Positions 7,578-16,382 of a stretch of DNA of 64,000 nt are shown one piece after another. Where the stretch lies: assembly GCA_963827315.1 (NCBI GenBank), contig CAWHAL010000001.1, positions 558,001-622,000 on the forward strand, written 5' to 3'. The notes under the pieces are model-generated. The model was not told the DNA's origin. It did no database searches and worked only from the letters and a program-made list of their open reading frames with translations. How positions within the stretch are numbered: the first letter of the stretch is position 1; every line of letters starts with the position of its first letter. The stretch is from CAVXEF01 sp963827315 (GTDB lineage Bacteria > Planctomycetota > Phycisphaerae > Sedimentisphaerales > Anaerobacaceae). Position numbers and translations under genes: made by a program.

Positions 7578-8428
7578 ATGGGTCAGAAGACTTCGCCAAT
7601 AGGTTTCAGAACCGGGATAACGCGTGGGTGGCAGAGCACATGGTTTGCACCAAAGGCCAACTACGGCGAACTTCTTGTCGAGGACCAGAAAATCCGCAAG
7701 TACATAGACAGCAAGTATAACCGGCAGATACCGAAAGGTGCGGTGGCGAATGTTGAGATAATCCGGACGCGCAACGAGGTTCAGGTCACACTGCACACGC
7801 CCGGCCCGGCATCGTTATTGGGCCCCGAGGCGGCGAGGTTGACAAGCTCAGAGAAGAACTCGAAGCAATAACCAAGCACAAGATAAGCGTAAATGTTGTT
7901 GAGATAAAAGAGCCTGACCTCAACGCCGCCTTAGTGGCTGAGGCGATTGCTGAGCAGCTATGCAAACGAGCATCATTCAGGCGAACGATGAAGCAGTATT
8001 GTGAGCTGGTGATGAACGCGGGGGCCAGGGGGGTTAAAATCATCTGCAGCGGGCGCCTGGCAGGTTCGGAAATAGCTCGCAGCGAAACACAGAAAATAGG
8101 CAGTATCCCCCTGCATACACTCGATGCCGACGTGGACTATGCCGTGGCGACAGCAAGGACAACTTACGGTGCGATTGGTATTAAGGCCTGGATTTATAAG
8201 GGTAAATTCGGTGAGGAAGCTGGGCCAAGACTTACAGGACCTGCGCGTCGGCGTCATCCTCCGGCATATCGCCGGCAGGAGGCGCAGCGGGGCGGTGCAT
8301 CCGAAGTTAAACCAGCCAAAGCCACGGAGACACAAGGTCAAGTAAAAGCAGCGGGCGTTGACCCTGCCGCACCACCACAGCAGAACCAGCGGGAAAAACC
8401 AGAAAGTAAAGAAAAAGGAACCGAATAA
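7578..8428 (+). pseudogene. rpsC: 30S ribosomal protein S3, interrupted by a one-base frameshift
   Basis: The start at ATG 7578 (GQKTSPIGFR) and the KH-domain lead-in read well up to HT at 7794-7799. The frame then fails: the family pattern HTARPGIVIG needs ACG GCC CGG, but the sequence reads ACGCCCGG, one G short. In the next frame the gene goes on as GIVIGPRGGEVDKLREEL through the C-terminal domain to 8428. With the base restored the protein has about 283 residues, with a low-complexity tail rich in Ala, Pro, Gln and Lys. S3 is essential and no other copy is in the window, so a sequencing or assembly error is the simplest explanation. Programmed frameshifting is a remote alternative. Confidence 0.9.
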
Positions 8429-8478
8429 TTTTTTTGAAAATAATCTGCTTTTAGTGCAGTTTTTGAGGGTTTAAGAAA

Positions 8479-8898
8479 ATGGCGTTGATGCCGAAAAGAG
8501 TCAAGTACCGCAAGAGCCAGCGCGGCAGAATGAAAGGTAACGCCTCAAGAACCAACTTTGTAGCGTTCGGCGAGTACGGCCTGCAGGCGCTGGCGATAAG
8601 CTGGATAAGCGCCAAACAGATTGAAGCAGGTCGAGTAGCGGCGACACACTTTTTGCATCGTGAAGGTAAGGTATATCTGAGGATATTCCCGCACAAGTCG
8701 GTAAGCGCCAAGCCATTAGAAACAAGAATGGGCAAAGGCAAAGGAGAGCCGGCCTTTTGGGTCGCCAGAGTAAGGCCTGGACAGATGATGTTTGAGATTG
8801 GCGGAGTAAACGAGGACGTGGCAAAGCGTGCACTGGTCAGAGCGGCGAATAAGATGCCGATTAAGTGCAGGTTCGTTAAACGAAGACATTCACTGTGA
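8479..8898 (+). CDS. rplP: 50S ribosomal protein L16
   Basis: L16 of the large subunit, 139 residues. It carries the family start MPKRVKYRKSQRGRMKG and the conserved HKSVSAKPLETRMGKGKG segment near the A-site tRNA elbow. It lies between rpsC and rpmC, as in the standard operon order. Confidence 0.97.
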   Translation: MALMPKRVKYRKSQRGRMKGNASRTNFVAFGEYGLQALAISWISAKQIEAGRVAATHFLHREGKVYLRIFPHKSVSAKPLETRMGKGKGEPAFWVARVRPGQMMFEIGGVNEDVAKRALVRAANKMPIKCRFVKRRHSL

Positions 8899-8918
8899 GA
8901 AACAACCCTGGTAACTGA

Positions 8919-8946
8919 GAAAGCCGAAAGTTAAAAAGCAAAGATG
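8919..8946 (+). repeat. Seven-base-period tract at the rpmC start
   Basis: Four units GAAAGCC, GAAAGTT, AAAAAGC, AAAGATG run into the rpmC start codon at 8944, and the next seven coding bases, AAAGCTA, continue the period. Imperfect member of the heptamer family. Confidence 0.55.
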
Positions 8947-9156
8947 AAAGCTAAGGACTATCGCGAGATGAGGATGGATGAGCTCGGCGACAAGCTCAAG
9001 GAGCTGCAGAGGAATCTATTTGACCTTCGGACACAGGCAGTTACAGAGAAGCTGGAGAATTCGAAGGCCATAAGGAATATCAGGCGTGATATTGCAAGGC
9101 TCAAGACGGTAATACATGAAAAAAGCCGAACTTCGCTGCCGGTGCCGGCAGCCTAA
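8944..9156 (+). CDS. rpmC: 50S ribosomal protein L29
   Basis: L29, 70 residues, a two-helix protein at the tunnel exit next to L23. The pattern LQRNLFDLRTQAVTEKLENSKAIRNIRRDIARLKT is typical. The start codon lies within a purine-rich heptamer tract that may also act as ribosome binding site. Confidence 0.95.
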   Translation: MKAKDYREMRMDELGDKLKELQRNLFDLRTQAVTEKLENSKAIRNIRRDIARLKTVIHEKSRTSLPVPAA

Positions 9157-9175
9157 CTATATCAGGAACTAAAAA

Positions 9176-9430
9176 ATGCAGGCTGGGAAAACCAAAAGCG
9201 GTTTGGTAATAGGCAAGAGCGGCGACAAAAGCATCAGGGTTGCCATTGACCGCAAGGTTAAACATCCAAAGTACGGCAAATACATCAAGCGCAGAACCAA
9301 ACTCGGCGTTCATGATGAACATAATCAGGCAGGTGTAGGCGACATTGTCGAGATTTCGCAGTGTAAGCCGTACAGCAAAAGCAAAAGCTGGCGGCTTGTC
9401 GGTATTCTGAAAAAGGCTGCGCAGGAATGA
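9176..9430 (+). CDS. rpsQ: 30S ribosomal protein S17
   Basis: S17, 84 residues, an OB-fold protein that binds 16S rRNA early in assembly. The family blocks GLVIGKSGDKSIRVAI, HPKYGKYIKRRTKLGVHDE and VGDIVEISQCKPYSKSKSWRLV are clear. Confidence 0.96.
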   Translation: MQAGKTKSGLVIGKSGDKSIRVAIDRKVKHPKYGKYIKRRTKLGVHDEHNQAGVGDIVEISQCKPYSKSKSWRLVGILKKAAQE

Positions 9431-9477
9431 TGCAGAAATATCCCCTACGGGTGACAGGATATGAAGGGTAAACGACG

Positions 9478-9864
9478 GTGATTCAGCAAGAAACGATGTT
9501 AGATATAGCAGACAACTCGGGCGTCAAATCGGCCCAGTGTATCAGGGTTCTGGGCAAATCCGGCGCCCACGGCAAATTCAGGCGTTCAGTAGCCACGTTA
9601 GGGGATATTGTGTGTGTTGCAATAAAGAAGACTCTGCCAACCTGTCCGCTGGACGATAAGAAGGTGCACAAGTGTGTTATTATCCGCACCAAGAGTGCCG
9701 TGAAAAGAGCCGACGGCAGTTACGTAAAGTTCGACAGCAACGCCGCAGTCATGATTGACAACGAGGGCAACCCGATAGGGACGCGGATATTCGGCGCCGT
9801 TGCCCGCGAACTTCGCGAGAAAAACTATATGAAAATCATCTCGCTGGCAGCCGAGGTGGTGTAG
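9478..9864 (+). CDS. rplN: 50S ribosomal protein L14
   Basis: L14, 128 residues, slightly longer than the usual 122. It starts IQQETMLDIADNSG and ends with GARVARELREKN-like residues (FGAVARELREKNYMKIISLA). GTG 9478 gives the conserved N-terminus. The extra length sits in the middle loop (TLPTCPLDDKKVHKC). Confidence 0.96.
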   Translation: MIQQETMLDIADNSGVKSAQCIRVLGKSGAHGKFRRSVATLGDIVCVAIKKTLPTCPLDDKKVHKCVIIRTKSAVKRADGSYVKFDSNAAVMIDNEGNPIGTRIFGAVARELREKNYMKIISLAAEVV

Positions 9865-9873
9865 AAGAAGCGT

Positions 9874-9922
9874 AAAACTAAAAACTTAAAACTCAAAACT
9901 AAGGACTAAAAACTTAAAACTC
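9874..9922 (+). repeat. Seven-unit heptamer repeat before rplX
   Basis: Exactly seven units of seven bases: AAAACTA, AAAACTT, AAAACTC, AAAACTA, AGGACTA, AAAACTT, AAAACTC, ending one base before the rplX ATG. This is the clearest member of the heptamer tract family. It contains no usual Shine-Dalgarno sequence except AGGA in unit five. Confidence 0.9.
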
Positions 9923-9923
9923 T

Positions 9924-10262
9924 ATGGCGATGCATATTAAAAAAGGTGATATGGTTGAGATCATAGCCGGCGACTATAAAGGTGCCACAGGCAGGGTTCT
10001 GCGCGTCATACCCAAAGACAATAAAGTAGTGGTGCAGGGTCAGAACACAGCCAAGAAACACGTCCGGCCGTCGCGGAAAAATCCGCAGGGAGGCAGAATA
10101 AACGTCGAGCAGCCGATTCACATAAGCAACGTGCTGCCGGTAACTCCGAAAGGCTCAAAGGGCAGCAGGGTCCGTTATCAGGTAGGCAGCGACGGCAGTA
10201 AAAAACGAGTCGCAACTGACGGGACGGAAATCAGCACCATCAAAAGAGCGGTCCGGAAGTGA
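9924..10262 (+). CDS. rplX: 50S ribosomal protein L24
   Basis: L24, 112 residues, an assembly-initiating protein of the large subunit. The KOW motif KKGDMVEIIAGDYKGATGRVLRV opens the protein, and NPQGGRINVEQPIHISNV is conserved. The start codon directly follows a 49-base heptamer repeat. Confidence 0.96.
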   Translation: MAMHIKKGDMVEIIAGDYKGATGRVLRVIPKDNKVVVQGQNTAKKHVRPSRKNPQGGRINVEQPIHISNVLPVTPKGSKGSRVRYQVGSDGSKKRVATDGTEISTIKRAVRK

Positions 10263-10275
10263 GGTGACAGGTTAG

Positions 10276-10833
10276 ATGACGCGTTTGAAAGATTTATATA
10301 AGTCCAAGATAGTTCCTGAGATGGCGAAGGAATTTAACTATAAGAACGCTATGGCGGTTCCACGGATGGAAAAGGTCGTCGTGTCCATGGGCGTCGGCAA
10401 AGCAACACAAGAGAAGAAATTTCTCGAATCGGCTAAAAACGACCTGATGATAATTACGGGCCAGATGCCCTTGGTATGCAAAGCCAAGAAAAGCGTGTCG
10501 AACTTCAAGCTCCGAGAGGGTAATGAGATAGGCCTAAAAGTTACGCTACGGGGCGTACGAATGTATGAGTTTATGGACAGGCTGATAAATCTTGCCGTCC
10601 CCCGAATCAGGGATTTCAGAGGACTGAGCCCGAATAGTTTCGACGGCAGAGGTAATTATTCAATAGGCCTGGCGGAACAAACGGTTTTTCCGGAAATCGA
10701 CCCCGCCAAGGTAGAGTCTCAGCATGGTATGAACATAACCTTTGTGACAACGGCCAAGACCAATGAAGAGGCAAAAAAAATGCTGGCGCTATTCGGCATG
10801 CCGTTCAGGGACTTGCCGAAGGATGGAAACTAA
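10276..10833 (+). CDS. rplE: 50S ribosomal protein L5
   Basis: L5, 185 residues, binds 5S rRNA and forms the central protuberance. The pattern starts LKDLYKSKIVPEM and contains RDFRGLSPNSFDGRGNYSIGLAEQTVFPEI. It follows rplX by 13 bases. Confidence 0.97.
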   Translation: MTRLKDLYKSKIVPEMAKEFNYKNAMAVPRMEKVVVSMGVGKATQEKKFLESAKNDLMIITGQMPLVCKAKKSVSNFKLREGNEIGLKVTLRGVRMYEFMDRLINLAVPRIRDFRGLSPNSFDGRGNYSIGLAEQTVFPEIDPAKVESQHGMNITFVTTAKTNEEAKKMLALFGMPFRDLPKDGN

Positions 10834-10840
10834 TGTTCGG

Positions 10841-10873
10841 CCCCACGTCTTCTTGTCGCAGACAAGCGTGGGG
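10841..10873. repeat. Hairpin element, copy 1 (rplE-rpsN spacer)
   Basis: CCCCACG (10841-10847) pairs with CGTGGGG (10867-10873), and inside it CTTGTC pairs with GACAAG around GCA. No T run follows, so it is not an obvious terminator. A near copy lies at 59662-59696 inside the AsmA-like coding sequence, which marks it as a dispersed repeat. Confidence 0.75.
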
Positions 10874-10892
10874 GCTGGTCTGGAGTATGTGA

Positions 10893-11078
10893 ATGTCAAC
10901 TAAAGCACTGGAAAACAAGGCGGCAAGGAAACAAAAGTTTCGCGTCAGACAGTATACGCGCTGCCAGCTTTGCGGAAGGAGCCACGCTGTTTACCGCAAG
11001 TTCAAGGTTTGTCGGATTTGCTTTAGAACATTGGCAAACGAAGGGAAGATACCGGGAGTTAAAAAAGCCAGCTGGTAG
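10893..11078 (+). CDS. rpsZ: 30S ribosomal protein S14, zinc-binding type
   Basis: S14 of the short zinc-binding type, 61 residues. Four cysteines form CQLC and CRIC, separated by 13 residues, and hold one zinc ion. The C-terminal FRTLANEGKIPGVKKASW is the family end. Position between rplE and rpsH is standard. Confidence 0.96.
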   Translation: MSTKALENKAARKQKFRVRQYTRCQLCGRSHAVYRKFKVCRICFRTLANEGKIPGVKKASW

Positions 11079-11108
11079 GCTGACTTAAGACTGAGTCAGG
11101 ATTAAACT

Positions 11109-11507
11109 ATGAGTTTGAGTGATCCAATAGCTGATATGCTGACAAGAATTCGCAATGCATCGCGGATAAACAGAAAACAGGTTCTTATTAAAGCATCGAA
11201 GATATGCGAAGGCATAGCGGCTGTCCTCAAGAAAGAAGGTTATATCGAGGATTTTGACCGAATCGACGACAGCAACCAGGGAATACTAAGAGTTACTCTT
11301 AAATACGATGTCGAGGGTCAGCCGGTTATCCGTGAAATAGCAAGGACAAGCAAGCCCGGCAGAAGAATCTACTTATCCGTTGAAAAGCTGCCGCATGTTT
11401 TAGATGGTATGGGCGTAGCAATTATCTCGACAAGCAAGGGCATAATGAGCGATAAAGAGTGCCGGGCAGCCAATTTCGGCGGCGAAATACTTTGTACGGT
11501 GAGCTGA
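11109..11507 (+). CDS. rpsH: 30S ribosomal protein S8
   Basis: S8, 132 residues, a primary 16S rRNA binder and in E. coli the repressor of the spc operon. SDPIADMLTRIRNA at the start and the C-terminal GVAIISTSKGIMSDKECR block are diagnostic. Its stop shares one base with the rplF start (TGATG). Confidence 0.97.
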   Translation: MSLSDPIADMLTRIRNASRINRKQVLIKASKICEGIAAVLKKEGYIEDFDRIDDSNQGILRVTLKYDVEGQPVIREIARTSKPGRRIYLSVEKLPHVLDGMGVAIISTSKGIMSDKECRAANFGGEILCTVS

Positions 11508-12088
11508 TGAGTCGCATTGGAAAAAAACCAATTGTTATCCCGCAGGGAGTTAAGGTGGAACAGAGCGGCCAGTGCATTAAGGTTTCAGGGCCCCTCGGTA
11601 CCCTGCAGATGGACTGTCATCCACGAATAAAAGTGAAGGTCGACGGTGCAGGCGGACAGGTAGTAGTCGAAAATGAGCATCCTGAAGACCGCCAGGCCAA
11701 GCAGTTACACGGAACAATGCGTGCGCTGATTGCAAATATGGTTGCCGGTGTCAGCAAAGGATTTGAAAAAAAGATTGAAGTATACGGCACCGGTTACAAC
11801 GTGAAAGAACAGGGCGAAAAACTGGTTTTTCAGGTCGGCTTCTGCAATCCCGCGGAGGTGAAGGTGCCAAAGGGCATAAAAGTTAAAATTGAGACAGGCG
11901 CAACAAAAGGTGACGAAGTACCGGCCAAGCTTACCCTCTCAGGAATAGACAAATTTGTTTTAGGACAGTTCGCCGCTGACGTGCGAGGGATAAGACCACC
12001 TGAACCCTACAAGGGAAAGGGTATCCGTTATGCCGACGAACACGTAAAGCACAAAATGGGCAAGACATTTACTTCGGGAACAGCATAA
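11507..12088 (+). CDS. rplF: 50S ribosomal protein L6
   Basis: L6, 193 residues, near the sarcin-ricin loop. It starts SRIGKKPIVIPQGV and has two repeated domains, the second with GIDKFVLGQFAADVRGIRPPEPYKGKG. ATG 11507 overlaps the rpsH stop by one base, and an upstream in-frame start inside rpsH is rejected as unconserved. Confidence 0.97.
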   Translation: MSRIGKKPIVIPQGVKVEQSGQCIKVSGPLGTLQMDCHPRIKVKVDGAGGQVVVENEHPEDRQAKQLHGTMRALIANMVAGVSKGFEKKIEVYGTGYNVKEQGEKLVFQVGFCNPAEVKVPKGIKVKIETGATKGDEVPAKLTLSGIDKFVLGQFAADVRGIRPPEPYKGKGIRYADEHVKHKMGKTFTSGTA

Positions 12089-12104
12089 TCGGGATTCGGA
12101 CAAT

Positions 12105-12470
12105 ATGAAGATTAACAGGGCGAAAAATGCGGCAGCCAGACGCAAACTCCACGTGCGAAAAAAAATCTTCGGCACGCCGGACAGACCCAGGCTTTCGGTG
12201 TTTCGTTCGAACAGACACATTTACGCCCAGATTATAGATGACACTGCCGGGGCAACACTCGTCTCGGCAAGCACGACAGCCAAAGGACTCAGAGAGCAAT
12301 TATCCACAAGCGGCAATGCAAAAGCAGCCGAAGTGGTCGGAGAGGCAATCGCCAGACAAGGGCTCAGCGTCGGCATTAAATGCGTCTGTTTTGACAGGGG
12401 CAGCTGTAAGTTTCACGGCAGGATAAAGGCCCTTGCCGATGCGGCAAGAAAAGGCGGCCTGGTATTTTAA
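12105..12470 (+). CDS. rplR: 50S ribosomal protein L18
   Basis: L18, 121 residues, binds 5S rRNA with L5. Family blocks RKKIFGTPDRPRLSVFRSNRHIYAQIIDD and the C-terminal FDRGSCKFHGRIKALADAARKGGL are clear. Confidence 0.96.
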   Translation: MKINRAKNAAARRKLHVRKKIFGTPDRPRLSVFRSNRHIYAQIIDDTAGATLVSASTTAKGLREQLSTSGNAKAAEVVGEAIARQGLSVGIKCVCFDRGSCKFHGRIKALADAARKGGLVF

Positions 12471-12500
12471 GATAAATTGAGAAGATTCAAGAGGTAAAAA

Positions 12501-13019
12501 TTGGGACCGGAAGCAGTTACACGATACGAACAAGAAGAAAAGCCGTTGGAAGAAGCGGTGGTAAAGGTATTTCGCTGCGCCAAGGTGGTCAAGGGCGGTC
12601 GACGTTTTAGTTTTGCAGGCGTGGTCGTAGTCGGCGACCGCACAGGAACAGTAGGCATCGGTTACGGCAAGGCTAACGAGGTGCCAGCAGCAGTCGATAA
12701 AGGCATTAAAGATGCCAAAAGAATTATGTACAAGATATCCCTGACTGGCCGAACAATTCCACACCGGGTTACCGGCAAATACGGAGCAACGAGGATAATA
12801 CTTGTACCGGCCGGCCCCGGCACCGGCGTCATTGCCGGCTCCAGCGCCCGAGCGGTGCTCGAATTAGCCGGCGTGCAGGATGTTCTCACTAAAGTCTATG
12901 GAAGTACTTCGGCCAAAAACGTTGTAAAAGCCACACTGAATGGATTACTTAAACTGCGAAGCAAAGAGAGTGTTGAATCCATTCGCGGGGTAAGGGTCGA
13001 AGTAATCGAGAAGCGATAA
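12501..13019 (+). CDS. rpsE: 30S ribosomal protein S5
   Basis: S5, 172 residues, involved in decoding accuracy and mRNA entry. It has the N-terminal dsRBD-like half (RFSFAGVVVVGDRTGTVGIGYGKANEVP) and the C-terminal GSSARAVLELAGVQDVLTK half. TTG 12501 is used as start with AGAGGT just upstream. The gene is followed directly by rplO with no rpmD (L30) between them. Confidence 0.96.
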   Translation: MGPEAVTRYEQEEKPLEEAVVKVFRCAKVVKGGRRFSFAGVVVVGDRTGTVGIGYGKANEVPAAVDKGIKDAKRIMYKISLTGRTIPHRVTGKYGATRIILVPAGPGTGVIAGSSARAVLELAGVQDVLTKVYGSTSAKNVVKATLNGLLKLRSKESVESIRGVRVEVIEKR

Positions 13020-13034
13020 AAGGTGGTGATTGCG

Positions 13035-13478
13035 ATGCTCAGTCATGAAATAACCGCTGTCGCCGGCAAAGCCAAGTCCCGCCGGCGTGTCGGACGAGGC
13101 AGAGGCTCAGGACACGGCAAGACCAGCGGACGAGGCCACAAGGGCAGCCTGAGCAGAAGCGGAGCAATGGGCAAATCCCTGTATGAAGGCGGCCAGATGC
13201 CGCTGTTCATGCGACTGCCCAAACGCGGTTTCAGTAATTATAACTTTGCCAGACGTTACGAGATAGTCAACGTATCGCAATTAGAAAGATTTGATGACGG
13301 CGAAGACGTCGGCACGGAGCAGCTATCCGATGCCAGACTTGTCGCCAGCGGTCAAAGCAGGGTCAAAATTCTCGGCAGTGGTGAACTAACCAAGAAACTC
13401 CAGGTAACAGCCCATAAGTTCAGCAAGACGGCGGAGCAAAAGATTGTCGCTTCGGGCGGTACGGCAAAAGTTATTTAG
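13035..13478 (+). CDS. rplO: 50S ribosomal protein L15
   Basis: L15, 147 residues. The glycine- and arginine-rich N-terminal tail (RRVGRGRGSGHGKTSGRGHKG) and GGQMPLFMRLPKRGF are typical. ATG 13035 is preferred to GTG 13023 because the strong AGGTGGTGA at 13021-13029 then serves as ribosome binding site. Confidence 0.95.
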   Translation: MLSHEITAVAGKAKSRRRVGRGRGSGHGKTSGRGHKGSLSRSGAMGKSLYEGGQMPLFMRLPKRGFSNYNFARRYEIVNVSQLERFDDGEDVGTEQLSDARLVASGQSRVKILGSGELTKKLQVTAHKFSKTAEQKIVASGGTAKVI

Positions 13479-13538
13479 GTGTTATGACTGATATATTCAG
13501 CGGTAAAAATACACAATATACAGTGTGGAATGTGAAAT

Positions 13539-14888
13539 ATGCTTGGGACAGTATTTAACATTTTCAAAATTCCGGACCTTCGCAACAAGATACTCTTCAC
13601 CATAGCGATGCTGATGATATACAGGATTGGTTATCATATTTCCCTGCCTTGTATCGACCACTTGAGGATGAGGGCGGCTGTTGAGCACAGAGACACGGGC
13701 AGCCCATTAGGAAGAGCGGCTGAAGCTATGCAGATGTTTACCGGCGGCAACTTCGAGACAAGCAGCGTTTTCGGACTGGGAATTATGCCTTATATTACCG
13801 CATCGATTATCCTTATGCTGCTGGGCGAAGTCATTCCGGCTTTGAGGAAACTACGGCAGGAAGGACAGACCGGCTATAAAAAGATACAGGAGTACACGCG
13901 CTATCTGACGGTCTTAGTATGCATTATTCAGTCAATTATGTTTTTGAAGGTATTTGTAGTGTCCTATGCCTATGCGGGTATGCAAGCCCAGGCGATGATA
14001 ATCGGCACTATTGCTATGACGGCCGGCACAATATTCCTGATGTGGGTGGGAGAGCAAATAGATGAGTACGGCATAGGCAACGGCATCAGCCTGATAATCA
14101 TGGCGGGCATTATCGCACGAATGCCGTGGGCGATCAGAAACCTTTGGGAGAACGTGGATTTAAGAGTCGGTGCAGCCACCGGTTCGATAGGCCCGGCGAA
14201 GCTGATGTTTCTGGTTGGGGCGTTTGTATTCGTTGTGGCTGGTGCCATACTGATAACACAGGGCCAGCGGCGAATACCGATTCAGCAGGCCAAACAGATG
14301 AGAGGCCGACGAATGGTCGGCGGCGCGAGACATTACCTGCCGCTGCGGGTTAACCACGGAGGAGTAATGCCGTTAATCTTCGCATCAAGTTTTATGATAT
14401 TCCCGACAGCAATAATAGGCTGGCTGAGCAATGTCAAGGACTGGGCATTCCTTGATACGCTGCAGCGAGCTTTGGGACCTGGTGCTTATACCTATAACGT
14501 GCTGTATATGCTGTTTATATTTCTGTTCACATATTTCTGGGTAACGGTGCAGTTTCAGCCCCAAGACATGGCCAAGAACCTGCGAGACTGGGGAAGCTTT
14601 GTGCCCGGCCTGCGTCCCGGGCGCAGAACTGCCGAATACCTTGAAACGGTAATGAGCAGAGTCACCTACTTTGGAGCGGCCTTTTTGGCCATAATCGCCA
14701 TTGTGCCGTCGGCGACTTCTGTACTACTGGGAGTTAACTGGCGAATAGCGAGTTTTTTGGGCGGCACGGGCCTGTTAATTGTTGTCAGCGTTTCACTGGA
14801 TTTGGTTCAGAAGATTGAGGCCAACCTGCTGATGCGCAGCTACGAAGGTTTCAGTGAAACCGGCAGGATAAAAGGGGCGTACACATGA
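13539..14888 (+). CDS. secY: Protein translocase subunit SecY
   Basis: The channel subunit of the Sec translocon, 449 residues with about ten hydrophobic segments. Recognisable parts are FGLGIMPYITASIILMLL (segment 2), GIGNGISLIIMAGI, and the C-terminal loop NLRDWGSFVPGLRPGRRT. Its end overlaps adk by four bases. Lies in the normal place after rplO. Confidence 0.97.
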   Translation: MLGTVFNIFKIPDLRNKILFTIAMLMIYRIGYHISLPCIDHLRMRAAVEHRDTGSPLGRAAEAMQMFTGGNFETSSVFGLGIMPYITASIILMLLGEVIPALRKLRQEGQTGYKKIQEYTRYLTVLVCIIQSIMFLKVFVVSYAYAGMQAQAMIIGTIAMTAGTIFLMWVGEQIDEYGIGNGISLIIMAGIIARMPWAIRNLWENVDLRVGAATGSIGPAKLMFLVGAFVFVVAGAILITQGQRRIPIQQAKQMRGRRMVGGARHYLPLRVNHGGVMPLIFASSFMIFPTAIIGWLSNVKDWAFLDTLQRALGPGAYTYNVLYMLFIFLFTYFWVTVQFQPQDMAKNLRDWGSFVPGLRPGRRTAEYLETVMSRVTYFGAAFLAIIAIVPSATSVLLGVNWRIASFLGGTGLLIVVSVSLDLVQKIEANLLMRSYEGFSETGRIKGAYT

Positions 14889-15556
14889 GAATAATCCTGC
14901 TGGGCGCACCCGGCGCCGGCAAAGGGACGCAGTGTAAACGCATTGTCGAAAGATATGGTCTGCTGCATCTATCGAGCGGAGACATCCTTCGACAGGAAAG
15001 GGCAGCGGGCACGAAATTAGGGAAAAAGGCCCAGAGTTATATGGATTCAGGAGCACTTGTGCCGGACAAATTGATAGTTGAAATGATGGCTGGCGCGATA
15101 AGCAAAACTCCGGCAGGGGGCTTTGTGCTGGATGGTTTCCCGCGGACAGTCAATCAGGCAGTAGAGCTCGATAAATCACTGCTGGCACGTGAAGGTGAAG
15201 ACCAAAGAATAGACGCTGTTTTGAGCCTGGAGATTGATGACAGAGTGGTGGTGGAGAGAATGACGGGCAGAAGAAGCTGCCCGAAATGCGGCGAGGTTTA
15301 CCACATTGAAAATTTAAGGCCGAAGGTTGAAGGAAGATGCGACCGCGATGGAGCCGAGCTGGTTCAAAGACCTGACGACAGCCTTGAAGTGGTACAGAAT
15401 CGCCTCAGGACCTATCACCAGCAGACCGAAGCGGTGGTAAACTACTACAAGAGCGGCGAGGCTGGACCGGCGTTTTATCACATTGACGCCAACAGGGAAG
15501 CTGATAAGGTAAGCGACTCCATATTCGAGAGTTTAGATGCGCTTGTGTCGGCTTAG
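14885..15556 (+). CDS. adk: Adenylate kinase
   Basis: Converts ATP and AMP to two ADP; 223 residues, long type. The P-loop GAPGAGKGTQ is at residues 7-16, then DGFPRTVNQA. The LID carries CPKC and later CDRD, giving a Cys-Cys-Cys-Asp zinc site in place of four cysteines. Overlaps secY by four bases, as in many Gram-positive and planctomycete spc operons. Confidence 0.96.
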   Translation: MRIILLGAPGAGKGTQCKRIVERYGLLHLSSGDILRQERAAGTKLGKKAQSYMDSGALVPDKLIVEMMAGAISKTPAGGFVLDGFPRTVNQAVELDKSLLAREGEDQRIDAVLSLEIDDRVVVERMTGRRSCPKCGEVYHIENLRPKVEGRCDRDGAELVQRPDDSLEVVQNRLRTYHQQTEAVVNYYKSGEAGPAFYHIDANREADKVSDSIFESLDALVSA

Positions 15557-15560
15557 ATTA

Positions 15561-15588
15561 GGTTATGAGGTAAGGTACGAGATACGAG
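15561..15588 (+). repeat. Seven-base-period tract before map
   Basis: Units GGTTATG, AGGTAAG, GTACGAG, ATACGAG in tandem, ending a few bases before the map ATG. The last two units match in six of seven bases when aligned as ACGAGAT. Confidence 0.55.
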
Positions 15589-15593
15589 ATTAA

Positions 15594-16376
15594 ATGGCGA
15601 TAAAGCTTCGCACCCGAAGGGAAATCGAGTTAATACGTAATGCAGGCACTGTAGTAGCAAATGTTCTTTCAAAACTACAAGAGTTTTCGAAGCCGAGAGT
15701 AACCACCGGTTACCTGAATGGTATCGCTTTACAAATAACAGCCCAGGCCGGAGCCGAAGTTCTGTTTAAGGGTGTGCGTAGCCCTTACGGTGCGAATCCG
15801 TTTCCCGGGGCGGTTTGCACGTCGGTAAACGAGCAGGTGGTGCACGGCATTCCGTCTGAGTCGGTTGTACTTAAGGACGGCGACATTTTGAGCATCGATT
15901 TCGGCGTAAGGCTCGCCGGCTATTGTGGAGACGCGGCGATTACGATTTGCATAGGTGAAGTTCCACAGCACAAGCGCAGACTGGTGGAAGTAACGAGACG
16001 TGCTTTGGAGATAGCGATAGAAAAGGCGTCTGACGGCACAAAATGGAGCACAATAGCGGCGGAAATGCAGAACCATGTTGAATCGGCAGGCTTTTCAATA
16101 GTGAAAGAATTCGTCGGACACGGCATCGGAACCAGGATGCACGAAGAGCCAAAAGTGCCCAACTTTGTCAGTGAAGAACTGCTGGCAAATGACATTGTTC
16201 TGACCGAAGGAATGGTTTTGGCGGTTGAGCCGATGGTTAATGCCGGCACCGCTGATGTGCAAACACTAAAAGATGGATGGACGGTGGTGACGAAGGACGG
16301 AAAATGCTCGGCCCATTTTGAGCATACGATTGCAATAACGAAAAAGGGTTGTGAGGTGTTGACGGTAAAAAAATAA
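15594..16376 (+). CDS. map: Methionine aminopeptidase, type I
   Basis: Removes the N-terminal methionine of new proteins; 260 residues. Metal ligands appear in order: the two aspartates (SIDFGVRL and GYCGDAAIT), the histidine in FVGHGIGTRMHEEP, the glutamate in LAVEPMVN and the last one in HFEHTIAIT. No N-terminal zinc-finger extension is present. It sits between adk and infA, a common arrangement. Confidence 0.96.
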   Translation: MAIKLRTRREIELIRNAGTVVANVLSKLQEFSKPRVTTGYLNGIALQITAQAGAEVLFKGVRSPYGANPFPGAVCTSVNEQVVHGIPSESVVLKDGDILSIDFGVRLAGYCGDAAITICIGEVPQHKRRLVEVTRRALEIAIEKASDGTKWSTIAAEMQNHVESAGFSIVKEFVGHGIGTRMHEEPKVPNFVSEELLANDIVLTEGMVLAVEPMVNAGTADVQTLKDGWTVVTKDGKCSAHFEHTIAITKKGCEVLTVKK

Positions 16377-16382
16377 GTACCT

